A DNA stretch of 64,000 bases from Alloascoidea africana (lineage: Eukaryota > Ascomycota > Alloascoideomycetes > Alloascoideales > Alloascoideaceae), in assembly GCA_030581615.1 (NCBI GenBank), contig JAKTTT010000053.1, positions 1 through 64,000 of the forward strand. The letters are read 5' to 3'. The notes under the pieces were generated by a model. It saw only the letters and a list, made by a program, of their open reading frames with translations. It was not told the DNA's origin and did not search any database. The position numbers were made by a program, and so were the translations under genes. Shown here piece after piece: positions 22,590-32,435 of this stretch (the stretch's first letter is position 1; every line of letters begins with the position of its first letter).

Positions 22590-23281
22590 ATGAAGTATAT
22601 CATTGAGCATATGGAGCCCGATTTTTCGGAATGGGTTATCCTTGAGTACCTGGCGATGATCGAGGAGGTGGGTGCGGGAAACCTGTTTCTCACAAGTCTT
22701 CCCGCGGGAACCACAGAAACAGATATCCCACTGCGATTACGAGAAGCTGGACTTCAATGGACCACAAAGTTAGCTGTTGAGTTGCGAGATGAGTTCCCTG
22801 AAGTTCCCGAGATTGTGAGTTCGAGAGTGTGTTTGTTGGACCCGTCTGCCGACACAGATCTGGTTCCTAAGGACGGCGAGAGGTTTGACTACTTTGTGTT
22901 TGGGGGCATTTTGGGAGACCATCCTCCAAGAGACCGTACGGGCGAGCTGAGACGGAAATACGGGTTTGTAGGGAAACGACTGGGCGATAAGCAGATGACA
23001 ACAGACACGGCGGTGCGAGTGACTCAGTTAATAGTGGACAAGAAAGGTGAGATAAAACGTGTGCAAAAACTATGACTTTTTATGCTAATATTTGGTGGTT
23101 TACAGTTCCATTTGAGAAAATCCCATTTGTCGATTTTCCCGAGTTTCGATTCAATAAACATGAATCCACAGAGATGCCATTCAGATACGTTACGGATGAC
23201 AAGGGACAATCGATTCTTCCCAAAGGCATGTTTGAGTTGATTCAAGAGGATTCACAAAAGAGTCTTGATGACTTGATCTAA
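22590..23281 (+). CDS. SFM1: SPOUT protein-arginine methyltransferase (Sfm1), 2 exons, 210 aa
   Basis: Sfm1 methylates an arginine of small-subunit ribosomal protein Rps3. Exon 1 is 22590-23046, the intron 23047-23105 (GTGAGA donor, GCTAAT branch, TACAG acceptor; 59 nt), exon 2 23106-23281. ATG 22590 gives the conserved start MKYIIEHMEPDFSEWVILEY; an in-frame ATG-free extension upstream is ignored. Family blocks RVCLLDP, FGGILGDHPPRDRT and GDKQMTTDTAVRVT (the SPOUT knot that binds SAM) are present, as are PEFRFNKHESTEMPFRY and the end GMFELIQEDS. Length is within a few residues of the 213-aa yeast protein. Confidence 0.95.
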
Positions 23282-23888
23282 ATTCAAAAAAATTGATACA
23301 GCCCGTGTCAATTTTCAATTTTCAATTTTCTCAACTATTCATATACTTATACGTCTCAGGAAACAAGGTAGATAGATATAGAACTATCTTTGTTTGGTTG
23401 GTTGGCCAATAACCAAAAAAATAATAATAGTAATGATGATGATAAAATAAAGTTTTCAATGGCCATGATGGATGCAAAAAATTCAATATAGTGTGAAATG
23501 AGCTTTTTTTCCCTCGCTCTACATGGTATTGTTGAAGACCTAGTACCATTTCTCAAAAAAAACAAAAGAAAAGGCTGAAATGCAAATGGCATAACACAAA
23601 CAAAACGAAACAGATAGACAAACGGGGACCCAATTTCAATTCCAATTCCAATTCCATATCCAAAAATCTATTTGGGATCTGTTCCACAGCAATGACGATG
23701 ACGATAAACAAGGTTCTGCAATAAATTTTTATATTTTTTTTATTTTTTTGCCGCGACAAGTGCACCAGATAAAGCAAAACTGGGTTCATTTTCTGTGTCC
23801 TGTTTGTCGAGAAATCAACGAAAAACAAAGAGAAATAAAATAATACTTAGCATAGTGGTGGTTTGGGGTGATGCTTGGTCACACGACC
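23282..23888. other. Convergent 3' intergenic region
   Basis: 607 bp between the 3' ends of SFM1 and the ORM gene. A/T-rich, with a repeated CAATTC/TTTCAA motif near 23310-23330 and 23633-23655. No coding region is recognised. Confidence 0.5.
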
Positions 23889-24603
23889 TCAGAATGCCTT
23901 GTAAAGCATGTTGAGTTCTGGGAAGCTCACACGAAGTCGATGGGTCTATAGATAAGTTAGTATTGGTGGGCTGTCCACACACACTTGAAGAAATCACAGA
24001 TACAAACACTGGGCAGTTTAGGAATGACACCGGCGAGACAAATCAGACAATTGAGAACAAAAGTGTTTAGGTCGTAATGGGTATAATGTGTAGACACCAA
24101 AAACAATCCAATTGGTACCCCCAGTAGGAATTTTTTAGCTGGAGTGTACTGGTCGCCACCATCAATCTGTTCCCACATGGTCAAATGGTCGTAGGCTCCA
24201 CTGTTGAACTCGAACGGCGTGCCCTTGAAGCCGTGAAACATGATGTAGGATCCAACCACGTAGGTCAGGTTCGTGAGCGTCCAGGAAAGTTCGCTTGTGG
24301 CGTGGGGGATGAGGCCGTACGAGATCTTGAGCAGAGCGATGATACAAACGTGTATGACCCACGCGCCTAGAATAAAACCAGTATTAGCACATACTCTCTT
24401 TAAGTGCTATTTAACAAGTAGCAGGATATACCTTTGTAGTTGACCCATTCGGCGTTGATGTTGGGGTTGGTGACCTGGTCGCTCTCCTCCTCCACAGTCT
24501 CCGGCTCCACATGGGTGATGGATATGATGCTGGAGGACCGCCTTCTAAGGTCGCGCGCGATTTCCTTGGGAGGCGAGAGGCTTGCACTTGTGTTTGCGTC
24601 CAT
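23889..24603 (-). CDS. ORM2: ORM family regulator of serine palmitoyltransferase, 3 exons, 195 aa
   Basis: ER membrane protein that binds and restrains serine palmitoyltransferase, the first enzyme of sphingolipid synthesis. Exon 1 is 24432-24603, intron 1 24367-24431 (GTATAT donor), exon 2 24008-24366, intron 2 23946-24007 (GTTTGT donor, exact ATACTAACT branch, TATAG acceptor), exon 3 23889-23945. The three join in phase. The N terminus carries RRRSSSIIS, matching the Ypk1 phosphorylation sites of yeast Orm1/2. WTLTNLTYVVGSYIMFH, KGTPFEFNSGAYDHLTMWEQID and STHYTHYD are diagnostic, and exon 3 supplies the end THRLRVSFPEL. The ORM1/ORM2 choice is arbitrary because only one copy is seen here. 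Confidence 0.93.
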
Positions 24604-25474
24604 GGCTATCTATCTATCTATCTATCTATGCGTGTCTAGAAAAAGTCCAAGGCTTGTCGGTATTGTTCTGGTAAGGGGCGAGATGAGATGGATTGAGATG
24701 GGGCGAGAGGAAGAAAGGCTGAGACGCAAACTTTATAGGAGAATGAGTGAATGGATTGGATTGGATTGAATTGCAATGGGATGACGCCCTTTCAATTTTT
24801 TTTTTTTTGTTCTACTTCGCTTTAATCCGACAACACACACATATATACAATATTCAAGTTACTCTTTAAACAACTCGTCGTTCCCTTTTGGATTTTTCTA
24901 TTGTGAAAAACTAGCGAAATGATCGAATCGCCCGCTACCCTAATACAATTATTTATAAAGGATATATAAGTTAGTAGTTTTTATATAGATATAGACAGGA
25001 AGTGAAGAATATGTGAAGGAACTTCCCCCCACAGAAATTTGCGATTTTCTTATTTTCTTATTTTTGGCTGTTTGGCTTGGCCACGTCTTCAACAACAGCA
25101 GGAAGAAATAAATAGAAACAAAATCTGGCTGTTCTTTTTTTTTTTTGCGTTCTTTACATTGATGACAGCACAAAAAAAGTATAAAAACACCCAGCATCTA
25201 CTTCTCTCACCGGATCTATCGTTATGGTGGCGTTTTTTGATTTCATTATCAGAATTTGCTGTCAACAGCAAAAACAAAAACAAAACAAAAAAAAAAAGTT
25301 TGATAGCTAAAAGAGAAAATTCAATAGCTGCCTCGGTATCGCATCTGTTATCATGCTCTTGCTCTTGCTCTTGCTCTTGCCGCAAGTACCGAATTCCATT
25401 TTGCCACTTTTTTTTCTTTTTCTTGGTGATTTATCTTGCAATCAATCCCCTTGATATACAAGTTTTTTGGGGTT
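24604..25474. other. Intergenic region upstream of ORM
   Basis: 871 bp. A CTAT tetramer run touches the ORM start (24606-24630), and T runs and low-complexity A/T tracts follow. A CTCTTG hexamer run lies at about 25358-25380. No gene is supported. Confidence 0.5.
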
Positions 25475-25573
25475 TCACCGAGCGATTGTCGTCGCACATG
25501 ACCGCAAAAAGTAGTGTCTAGTAGGAGGAGCGTGAACAGTAGTAGTGTGTTTTGATATCGACGTCAACTCCCG

Positions 25574-25618
<45 letters not shown>

Positions 25619-27166
25619 CAACATTGCGGTCCTTGGCCGTGGACGGTTTCTATTTTGAGATTCCGCTGGGTTGACTGCGTTATTTCGACTCCTTTGTACA
25701 TCTTCCTCTAATCCCGCGTTCTCTTTACATGAGTCATCCTGATAAGAACGAGAAAGAACAATTGAAGTGCTACCATGAACTTTGCCTGTGGGCTTTGATT
25801 TTGATTTTGCTTTAGGTTTTGGTTTTGGCTTTGATTTTGATTTTGATTTTGATTTTGGCTTTGGCTTTGGCTTTGGTTCGCCACATCCCTTCCGCTTAAT
25901 CCTTCTGTTCTCTAACCTTCCAATTGAGTTTGACCTTTCGAGTAGTATACTTTCAACATCCATATCGAGTGTCTTGGCTCTTTCAAAATCATTGCTTGCC
26001 CTGGGTGTTTCTTCTCGATCACGGTGGTGGTTCAGTTCCGTTGTTGTATCTTTCAGCAACATGTGATTAAATTTCGTCGAAGATGCTCGATTCTTTCGGG
26101 TCAACAGCTCTCTCAAATTGTCCGTGCTCATCATCTGACTAAAAGAGCGCTTTTTAAGCGCCTCCAAGGGTGAAGAATTATTCGTAGCACATTTTTTTGG
26201 CATTTTTTTCCTCTTTTGCTGCTTTGCTAAAGCGTTGAGACCGATTTCATCCTGATCTTCAATCACCACACCACACGCCTCGACCGCATCATCATGACAC
26301 GAATACTCAATTCCATGTGACAATCGACAGTGGTTGATGAATCCCTGAGCGCCACTGAAATTGCTTCTTGAGCAGAATAGACAAACCAACTTTACCAATA
26401 ACCCGTCATTCCGACGACATATGCAATAAATGGCTCGTTGGTATAAACTGTTGGGTCTTAACGATGAAGTTCGAGATCGAGTTTTCATCATACACGACGA
26501 CGACGACGACGAATCTAGAGGTTTGGAAGGGGTTTCCGGAACCTGTTGTTCATCAACTAATGGAGATTGTTTGAAAGTTCCGTTATTTTTCGCTTCTATA
26601 CAGTCTTCAATCCGTTTCATCATTTGTTTTATCCTTTCGATCTGGTCGTCTATAGCGCGAACTTCTCGATGCTTTAACAGAATCTCAAAGTTAAATTGTT
26701 GAGCGATGATATTTCGCACTTTCTCTTTTTCGAGATGAAGAGAGGTATGTGAAGAGCAAGTTTTTTGGTGGTAAAAATGGTCTGGATTCGTCATATCTTC
26801 ATCCTCCTCGATATAGCACGTTGTTGTTGTTGTTGACTTTGTGCTGCTGCCTTCCACTTCGGAACTTGAAATGTCGGAGAATTCGGGGCTCTCGTTTGAC
26901 GGAGAAGAAAATCGAATATAGGGCGGCGATGGGTATGGGTTTTCATCTGTGTGTTTGTTCATAGCCAGTGGTGGCGGCAACGACGACAACGACTCCTTGA
27001 CTGGCTGTCCTTTTGAAGTACATAGCCGGACGGTATTCACGTTGTTGGTGTCGGGAGATGGACGCAGGTCCTTGAGCTTGACGTTTGTAACAGGTTTAGC
27101 AGATTCGGAAGGGTATGAACAAGATACACGATGAGAACGCAAAACTCTCTTTGTTGGTGCAGCCAT
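25475..27166 (-). CDS. Ahc1-like C2H2-type zinc-finger protein, 563 aa
   Basis: ATG at 27164-27166 (MAAPTKRV); the frame extends upstream without an ATG. The core at about residues 250-310 has YCICRRNDGLLVKLVCLFC, followed by GAQGFINHCRLSHGIEYSCHDDA. Its paired cysteines and histidines resemble the zinc module of fungal Ahc1-type proteins; S. cerevisiae Ahc1 belongs to the ADA histone-acetyltransferase complex. A short coiled coil (about 155-200, RAIDDQIERIKQMMKRIE) precedes it. The C-terminal third is low-complexity, with alternating Lys-Pro/Lys-Ser dipeptides and a run of Arg-Asp dipeptides encoded by a hexanucleotide repeat. A nuclear chromatin role is inference from the domain alone. Confidence 0.72.
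25575..25618. repeat. Coding hexanucleotide repeat (CGGTCT)n
   Basis: About seven tandem copies within the Ahc1-like gene, encoding an Arg-Asp dipeptide run on the minus strand. A change in unit number would keep the frame. Confidence 0.85.
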
Positions 27167-27804
27167 ATCAAGTTTTAGCAAATTTGTTAGATTTTTGGAG
27201 TTTGTTGCAGAAAGAGAATGGGGTGAATGTTTGGACGAAGGTCACCAAGACCAGTTTGCAGTTGCAGTTGCAGTTGCAGTTTGCAGTTGTAATTGTAATT
27301 GTAATTGTTTGAGTCTGCGATTAAAGCAAAAAGTCGTCTGCAACTGTTGGTATACAGGCGGATAATTGCTAATCTAAGGGTGGTTTGGGGAGACAGCAAG
27401 GTTGCGGTGGTGGCACATTGAAAACTCCCGAAAGCACTGGGGGCAAAAAGTATTAAACAAGGGTGTTGGTATCTAGCCTGGATGGAAGACGGAAGATGGG
27501 GGGCGGCAAGAGAGGGAAACCCGGTGATGATGCCAACTCAGAGATGGCAAGGCGGTTCACTGAATAGGGTAATCGGGGATGGGGAGAGAAGTGACTGGGG
27601 GCGAGAATCTAGCGATGGCAATGGAGAAGAAGAACAGCGAAAAGCGAAAAGCGAAAGCGATCCAAAAGGGAAAAGGGAAAAGGGAAAAGGGAAAAGAGAG
27701 AGCTAAAGCTAGCCAAAACGCAAAAGCTGGCGGAAAGCGGCCGCGGACTGAGCGCACACGTGACACAGATCAGATCAGATCAGCTCGGGCCAGCTCAGCT
27801 CAGC
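27167..27804. other. Intergenic region between Ahc1-like and hypothetical gene
   Basis: 638 bp with several simple repeats: TTGCAG units at about 27254-27290, AATTGT units at about 27291-27310, AAAAGGG units at about 27665-27700, and GATCA/GCTCA runs at about 27766-27810. CACGTG lies at 27757-27762. No gene is recognised. Confidence 0.5.
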
Positions 27805-28561
27805 TCAGATGAGAAGGTTGAGCTCGTCGTCGCCGCTCGCGCACTCGGCGAGAAACTGCTCGTGGGTCTTCGCGACCTTGCGCCGGGCGACGGCGATGGA
27901 GCTGCGACGGGGGCGGCGGATCCGGGGAAAGCTGGTCTTTTGGGCGCTTTTGGCGGCCTCGAAGCGGCCCAGCACCCGGATCGATGGCGAGAGCACCGTT
28001 TCCGTTTGCGCGACGATGGGCGAGCTTGCGATGTCCATGCTCACGGCAGAGTCGCTCACGGCAGAGTCGCTCGTGGCAGCCTGGGCGGTCGCATCTGGGC
28101 CACTCGCACTCGCCAGGGTCTTTCCCGATTGGCTCTGGCTCTGGCTCTGGCTCTGGCGTGGTGGCTGGCCGCGAACATGAAAGGGAGGCGCTTCCTTCTC
28201 GTTGAAGAAAATGGAATCCGATCTCTTGATGGCAAACATGTCTTCCTCGTCGCTATGGCCGGGGTGTTTCCGCGTGTTCTTGGTTCTTGTCTGGGGCTTC
28301 TTGTTGTGGATTTTGGTTCGCAGCAGTTTAGGCTTTGGCTGGAGGTCATCATCTTCATCTGAGAATAGGCTCGTGGTATCCACTATAAAACTCCAAAACA
28401 AACAGCGGATGGAAAAAAAAGACACAATTCAAAAAAGATTAGAAACTGCGCATGCTCAATTCATATTTCTCTTTTTTCATTCAAAAGAATTGTTTTTGTC
28501 ACAGTGTCATTGTGATACTACTACTATTACTACTGTAGAGCCATGGCTCAATCACGCCCAT
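27805..28561 (-). CDS. Hypothetical basic, disordered protein, probably 2 exons, about 201 aa
   Basis: The main exon 27805-28382 reads DTTSLFSDEDDDLQPK and onward, and its left boundary is a good acceptor (TTTTATAG). A short exon 28534-28561 (starts MGVIEPWLY) with several in-phase AGT donors joins in frame, giving an intron of about 151 nt. The protein has an acidic start, basic middle, a Gln-Ser dipeptide run, and a conserved-looking C-terminal block SPSIRVLGRFEAAKS then RIRRPRRSSIAVARRK, HEQFLAECASGDDELNLLI. This hydrophobic/basic end suggests a docking or regulatory motif in a nuclear protein, but I do not recognise the family. The first exon is uncertain; the large exon is well supported by its composition and length. 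Confidence 0.5.
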
Positions 28562-28808
28562 TGCGTTTTTCCTCTTGTGCGTGCCGACGAAAGAACCATC
28601 GCGATAGACACATAGCTTCTTCCCGTATGTCGTCTTCATCGATGTGCTCGGACGGAGTGGTGGAAATGTAGTGAGTGGTTCACAGGGGAAGCTGGTGCTG
28701 AAAGCTGGTGCTGAAGCTGATGTGGAGAAAGAGAGAGTATGGAAGAATCATCACTCCTCCAGCTCTCGGTCCTCACTTCACCATTCCACAAGAACAAACC
28801 CCCACGAG

Positions 28809-29624
28809 ATGGCATCCACGTATCCCCGAGTGCCCTCGACGCCCCATTCTCGCCAGTCCAGCTTGCGGTCCAATGCGACCGTGAACTCGCGGCTGAGCTC
28901 ACTATCGCCCTCCGCAACCCTCGTGTCCCAGACCGCTTCGCTGTCCCTCGGTAGACGGTCCACGGCCACGGCCATGGGGATGGGGATGGGGATATATGAA
29001 AAGAATCTCAACAGGAGAAACCCGGAGATCTCTTTGGCCGCTTTCACTTTTCTATACGGGGAGATGGTCGCGTATCAGCACACGAAAAGTACGGGGATTC
29101 CAAACCTGGAAAGCAGGTATGGCCAGAAGAGACACCTACCTTAAATTGTAGAAGATCTATATGCGTGCGTACTAACTTGGGGGGTGGACTCAAGACTGAA
29201 TAAGCTGGGATACCAGGTAGGCCAGAAAAGTTTCGAATTGATAGCTTTGAGGGAGGGCAAATCTGCAAAACGGGAATTAAAGATTATTGATATTTTACAT
29301 TTTGTCCATACAAATGTATGGAAGACATTGTTTGGAAGAACAGCTGATGAATTGGAAAAATCCCAAAATAACGATAATGAATACATGTTGATTGATAGAT
29401 CACCAATGGTAAGCCAATTCATATCCATCCCAAAAGAATTATCACAGTTAAATTGTGCGGCATTCATGGCTGGAATAATCGAGGCTGTATTGGATAGTTC
29501 CTATTTCACCGCTAATGTTACTGCCCATACGGATCCGACACCTGGATTCCCTCTAAGAACGGTTTTCCTTATAAAATTTTCAGATGATATTATAGGTAGG
29601 GAGAAGATGAGGTTTTCGAGGTGA
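28809..29624 (+). CDS. TRS31: TRAPP complex subunit Trs31 (TRAPPC5/Bet3 family), 2 exons, 245 aa
   Basis: Core subunit of the TRAPP tethering complexes, which activate the Rab Ypt1 at the Golgi. Exon 1 is 28809-29116, the intron 29117-29194 (GTATGG donor, TACTAAC branch, CTCAAG acceptor), exon 2 29195-29624. Family blocks are IYEKNLNRRNPEISLAAF, GYQVGQKSFELIALREGK, TNVWKTLFGRTADELEKS, YMLIDRSPMVSQFISIP and LNCAAFMAGIIEAVLD. The first 70 residues are Ser-rich and variable, as in yeast Trs31. ATG 28809 is the first in this frame. Divergent with the hypothetical gene at 28561. Confidence 0.95.
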
Positions 29625-30346
29625 AAAAGCCGTGCTGCTGCTCATTTTGAAGTGCAATGAATGTTTAGAATATGTCATGTAGGAGAATCATGATGGCTAT
29701 AGAAACAAACGTAAACGTGTCTTTCTATTTTCACTGTAATTTCGCAGAGCACTGTGGGTTAATCATCAATCCATCTGGATAATGTAATCAAATATCTCAA
29801 CCACAAACACCAGTGTTCTTTGTATTTCCTTGCTTGCTGTCACTGTGAAATCAATTTTAGTATTTATGGATCTGGTGGTATCCAACAACAACATCACAAA
29901 AAGTGTCTAGATCTTTTTCCAATATGATCTAGATGGGAATTCAACATGTATAGTTTTTACAACATGTGTAGAAAAGTCTCTGGAATATATTTATAGAATC
30001 GTGATTGCATTGAGAAACTAAAAGGGTTGATTTACTACTATCCCCAATCAAAATCCAAAATCCAAAATCAAATCACTTAACAAAGAGTGTGTGCATTTGT
30101 TTTAAACTCGCAAAAACCCACGCTAGCTTCTGCACCTGGTAAACCCGGAGAAACAAGACCATTTGATTTTGATTTTGATTTTGATTTGCTCTGTATGATT
30201 CGAGTGTCTAATCAAGAGTATTTTGTGGGTGACTCTCACTAACACAAATGATTACTATTTTTGCTTTCTATTGTCATGTAATAGCCATGGATTGACACAT
30301 ATAAATATCCTAGTTCATTTCTTGGATTTGTAAACCCTCGTTAGCC
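29625..30346. other. Intergenic region / promoter of wall-protein gene A
   Basis: 722 bp, A/T-rich, with a TTTTGA repeat at about 30163-30188. A TATAAATA-type box at about 30299-30307 lies some 45 bp before the next start codon. No gene is seen. Confidence 0.5.
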
Positions 30347-30934
30347 ATGAAGTTATCATCAGTTCACTCTTTGATTGCGGGATTGACAGGATCCATTGCC
30401 GGTGTCACGGCTGTAGGGCTCGTGGTAATTTCCGATGACGACACAGCAGTTAATGGCAACTATCTCTCATCGATCCATGAAGGGGCGGGAATCAACTATT
30501 TTTTCCTTGGAACTGGCGGACCCCAGGATTTGACATTTGATGCCTCTGCTGAAGCACTATACGTCGAGTCCGGTTCAATTCGTGAGACGCTGAGTGTGGA
30601 AAGCGGGATACTCCAACTTTCGGTGGTTGGCACCTTAGACAAGTTTTCGTTCGACGATAGGGGTTATTTACAGAGAAATGGATCTGTGGAGACTTATTAT
30701 GCCTGTAAGAACTTCAACGACCCTTACCGCTACTCGGAAAACTCGTATGGGGTCCTGACCACTAGGGCAAACGACCAGTGCATTCCGATTCAAATCGCCC
30801 AGCAGGATTCCAGCACTTCGGACCAGCCTCTTACGACCGCTCAAGATCAAGGCAGTGTGGACTGGAACACTGTGTCATATCCCACAGAGTACCCCGACGT
30901 GGACTGGAGCACTGTTTCGTATCCCAACACGTAG
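30347..30934 (+). CDS. Secreted or cell-wall protein, paralogue A, 195 aa
   Basis: Starts with a hydrophobic signal-peptide-like stretch (MKLSSVHSLIAGLTGSIAGV). The body contains SSIHEGAGINYFFLGTGG, then YLQRNGSVETYYACKNFNDPYRYSE with one cysteine and a second cysteine at DQCIPI. This layout resembles small fungal wall mannoproteins whose globular head ends in a two-cysteine module. The C terminus has one full and one partial 14-residue unit of the type VDWNTVSYPTEYPD (30857-30931). No GPI signal follows, so it is probably secreted or wall-linked another way. It is the shorter partner of paralogue B at 31719, tandem on the same strand. I do not recognise a named family. Confidence 0.8.
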   Translation: MKLSSVHSLIAGLTGSIAGVTAVGLVVISDDDTAVNGNYLSSIHEGAGINYFFLGTGGPQDLTFDASAEALYVESGSIRETLSVESGILQLSVVGTLDKFSFDDRGYLQRNGSVETYYACKNFNDPYRYSENSYGVLTTRANDQCIPIQIAQQDSSTSDQPLTTAQDQGSVDWNTVSYPTEYPDVDWSTVSYPNT

Positions 30935-31467
30935 ATCACGCCCGGGCGGCGAGGAAGAATGAAGTGACAGTGACAGTGACTATGCCCGTGATTTTAGCTC
31001 CTGATTTATTTCTGATATCGATCGATCGTTCAATCGTTTGTATAGCTTAGCCCCTATTCGGAACAAGAACTTTGGGGAAAGTTTGACTACGTAATTTATT
31101 CCCTCTGTGGATGCATAGCGTAGAAACGGAATTCCCAAATGACGACGACAATTGATTGTTCTATTTATTCCCTTTTAAAGTTAAGCTTCCATCAGCAAAT
31201 GCCCAACGCTTTAGGCCTCTTCTTCTGACTCTGGCTCTGCATTTCAGGTGCGATGGGCCGGTATTAATAGAATCGATGGAATTGCAATTGCAATTGGCAC
31301 TTTGCATCGGGCAGGAGCTCCCGGCATCGCCAGCGACGCCAGCGACGCCAGTGATCACAGAATCGCAGAATCGTAGAACCTCGGTCCGTCAGCAGGCAGC
31401 GAGCCCCGGATGAGACGTGAGACAGCTGAGACCGCGGCAGGCTGTCTGGAAATGGGGGGGCCGGCTG

Positions 31468-31498
31468 CTTCTTCTTCTTCTTCTTCTTCTTCTTCTTC
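31468..31498. repeat. (CTT)n trinucleotide repeat
   Basis: About ten uninterrupted CTT units in the 5' region of wall-protein gene B. Confidence 0.9.
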
Positions 31499-31638
31499 CT
31501 AAATATAGGAGCGAGTGACCATGCAGCCAACCTTCGCTCGGAAAAACTCCACCGCCGGCCCACGAGGCTTCCAAAAATCAACAGATCCGATCCAGCAGGC
31601 TGAGAGCACTCCACGGGCTATTAATAACTCCAGGAAAG

Positions 31639-31646
31639 GTATAAAA
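31639..31646 (+). promoter_or_regulatory. TATA box of wall-protein gene B
   Basis: GTATAAAA sits about 75 bp upstream of the ATG at 31719, a typical yeast spacing when the leader is short. The CAATCAATCAATCA-rich leader after it is pyrimidine/adenine-rich, like highly expressed yeast genes. Confidence 0.55.
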
Positions 31647-31718
31647 ATGCCCGGTTTCCTGCTCTTTCGCTTCTCCATCAATCAACCACTCTCAATCAAT
31701 CAATCACTCTCAATCACA

Positions 31719-32435
31719 ATGAAATTCGCCGCTACTGTTCTCCCCTCCGCTGCCCTGGCCATTGGCGCTTCGGCCGTCGGGCTTCAGGTCGAGTCCTCCG
31801 ACTCTTCCGTCAATGGCAACTTCCTCTCTTCTCTGCACGAGGGGGCTGGAATCAACTATGTGTTTCTCGGAACTGGAGGAGCCCAGGATCTGATCTACGA
31901 AGAGTCCGACAAGGCTCTGTTTGTTCTGCTCAATGGCAAATTCAGACAGGCTCTCCAGTTCTCCAATGACATTCTCCAGGTCTCCGTCACGGAAGCCAAA
32001 GACGAATTCACTTTTGATGATGGTTACTTGGCCCGTAACGGCAAGGTCGAGACTTACTATGCCTGTAAGAACTTCAATGACCCTTACCGCTACTCGGAAA
32101 AGTCTTACGGAGTCTTGCTTTCGAAGTTGAACGATGACTGCAAGGAGGTCAAGATCAAGTCTGTCGGAAGTGATGATGATGATACTCCGGAACCCACTCC
32201 CGAGCCAAAGCCTACTCCATCCACCACAACCACCACCACAGTCACCACCGTTGTTCCAACAACTGATCCCTATGGAAATGTCGACTGGAAGACTGTGACC
32301 TACCCAACTGTCTATCCCGATGTCGACTGGAAGACTGTTTCATATCCAACAGAATACCCTGATGTTGACTGGACCACCGTCTCTTATCCCACAGAGTACC
32401 CCGATGTTGACTGGAACACCGTCAACTACAACTAA
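31719..32435 (+). CDS. Secreted or cell-wall protein, paralogue B, 238 aa, with 14-aa repeats
   Basis: ATG 31719 is chosen over upstream in-frame ATGs because it gives a signal peptide (MKFAATVLPSAALAIGASAV) right after a short A/C-rich leader. The head domain is colinear with paralogue A (SSLHEGAGINYVFLGTGG, YYACKNFNDPYRYSE, cysteine at DDCKEV). A Pro/Glu then Thr-rich linker (about 155-180) suits O-mannosylation. The C terminus has three full and one partial copies of a 14-residue unit (VDWKTVSYPTEYPD). Codon use is biased toward preferred codons, suggesting high expression, more so than paralogue A. No GPI signal is seen. The family is unnamed to me; a wall or secreted structural role is inferred. 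Confidence 0.85.
   Translation: MKFAATVLPSAALAIGASAVGLQVESSDSSVNGNFLSSLHEGAGINYVFLGTGGAQDLIYEESDKALFVLLNGKFRQALQFSNDILQVSVTEAKDEFTFDDGYLARNGKVETYYACKNFNDPYRYSEKSYGVLLSKLNDDCKEVKIKSVGSDDDDTPEPTPEPKPTPSTTTTTTVTTVVPTTDPYGNVDWKTVTYPTVYPDVDWKTVSYPTEYPDVDWTTVSYPTEYPDVDWNTVNYN
32280..32432 (+). repeat. 42-bp coding tandem repeat in wall-protein gene B
   Basis: Three complete 42-bp units and a partial fourth, each encoding a variant of VDWKTVSYPTEYPD. One full and one partial unit of the same type end paralogue A at 30857-30931. Confidence 0.9.

Larger units (their letters stand above)
30935..31718. other. Intergenic region / promoter of wall-protein gene B
   Basis: 784 bp. Holds a CTT/TTC triplet run at 31468-31498 and a TATAAAA box at about 31640-31646, about 75 bp ahead of the gene B start. 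An open frame continues upstream of the start but is best read as leader. Nothing else is recognised. Confidence 0.55.
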
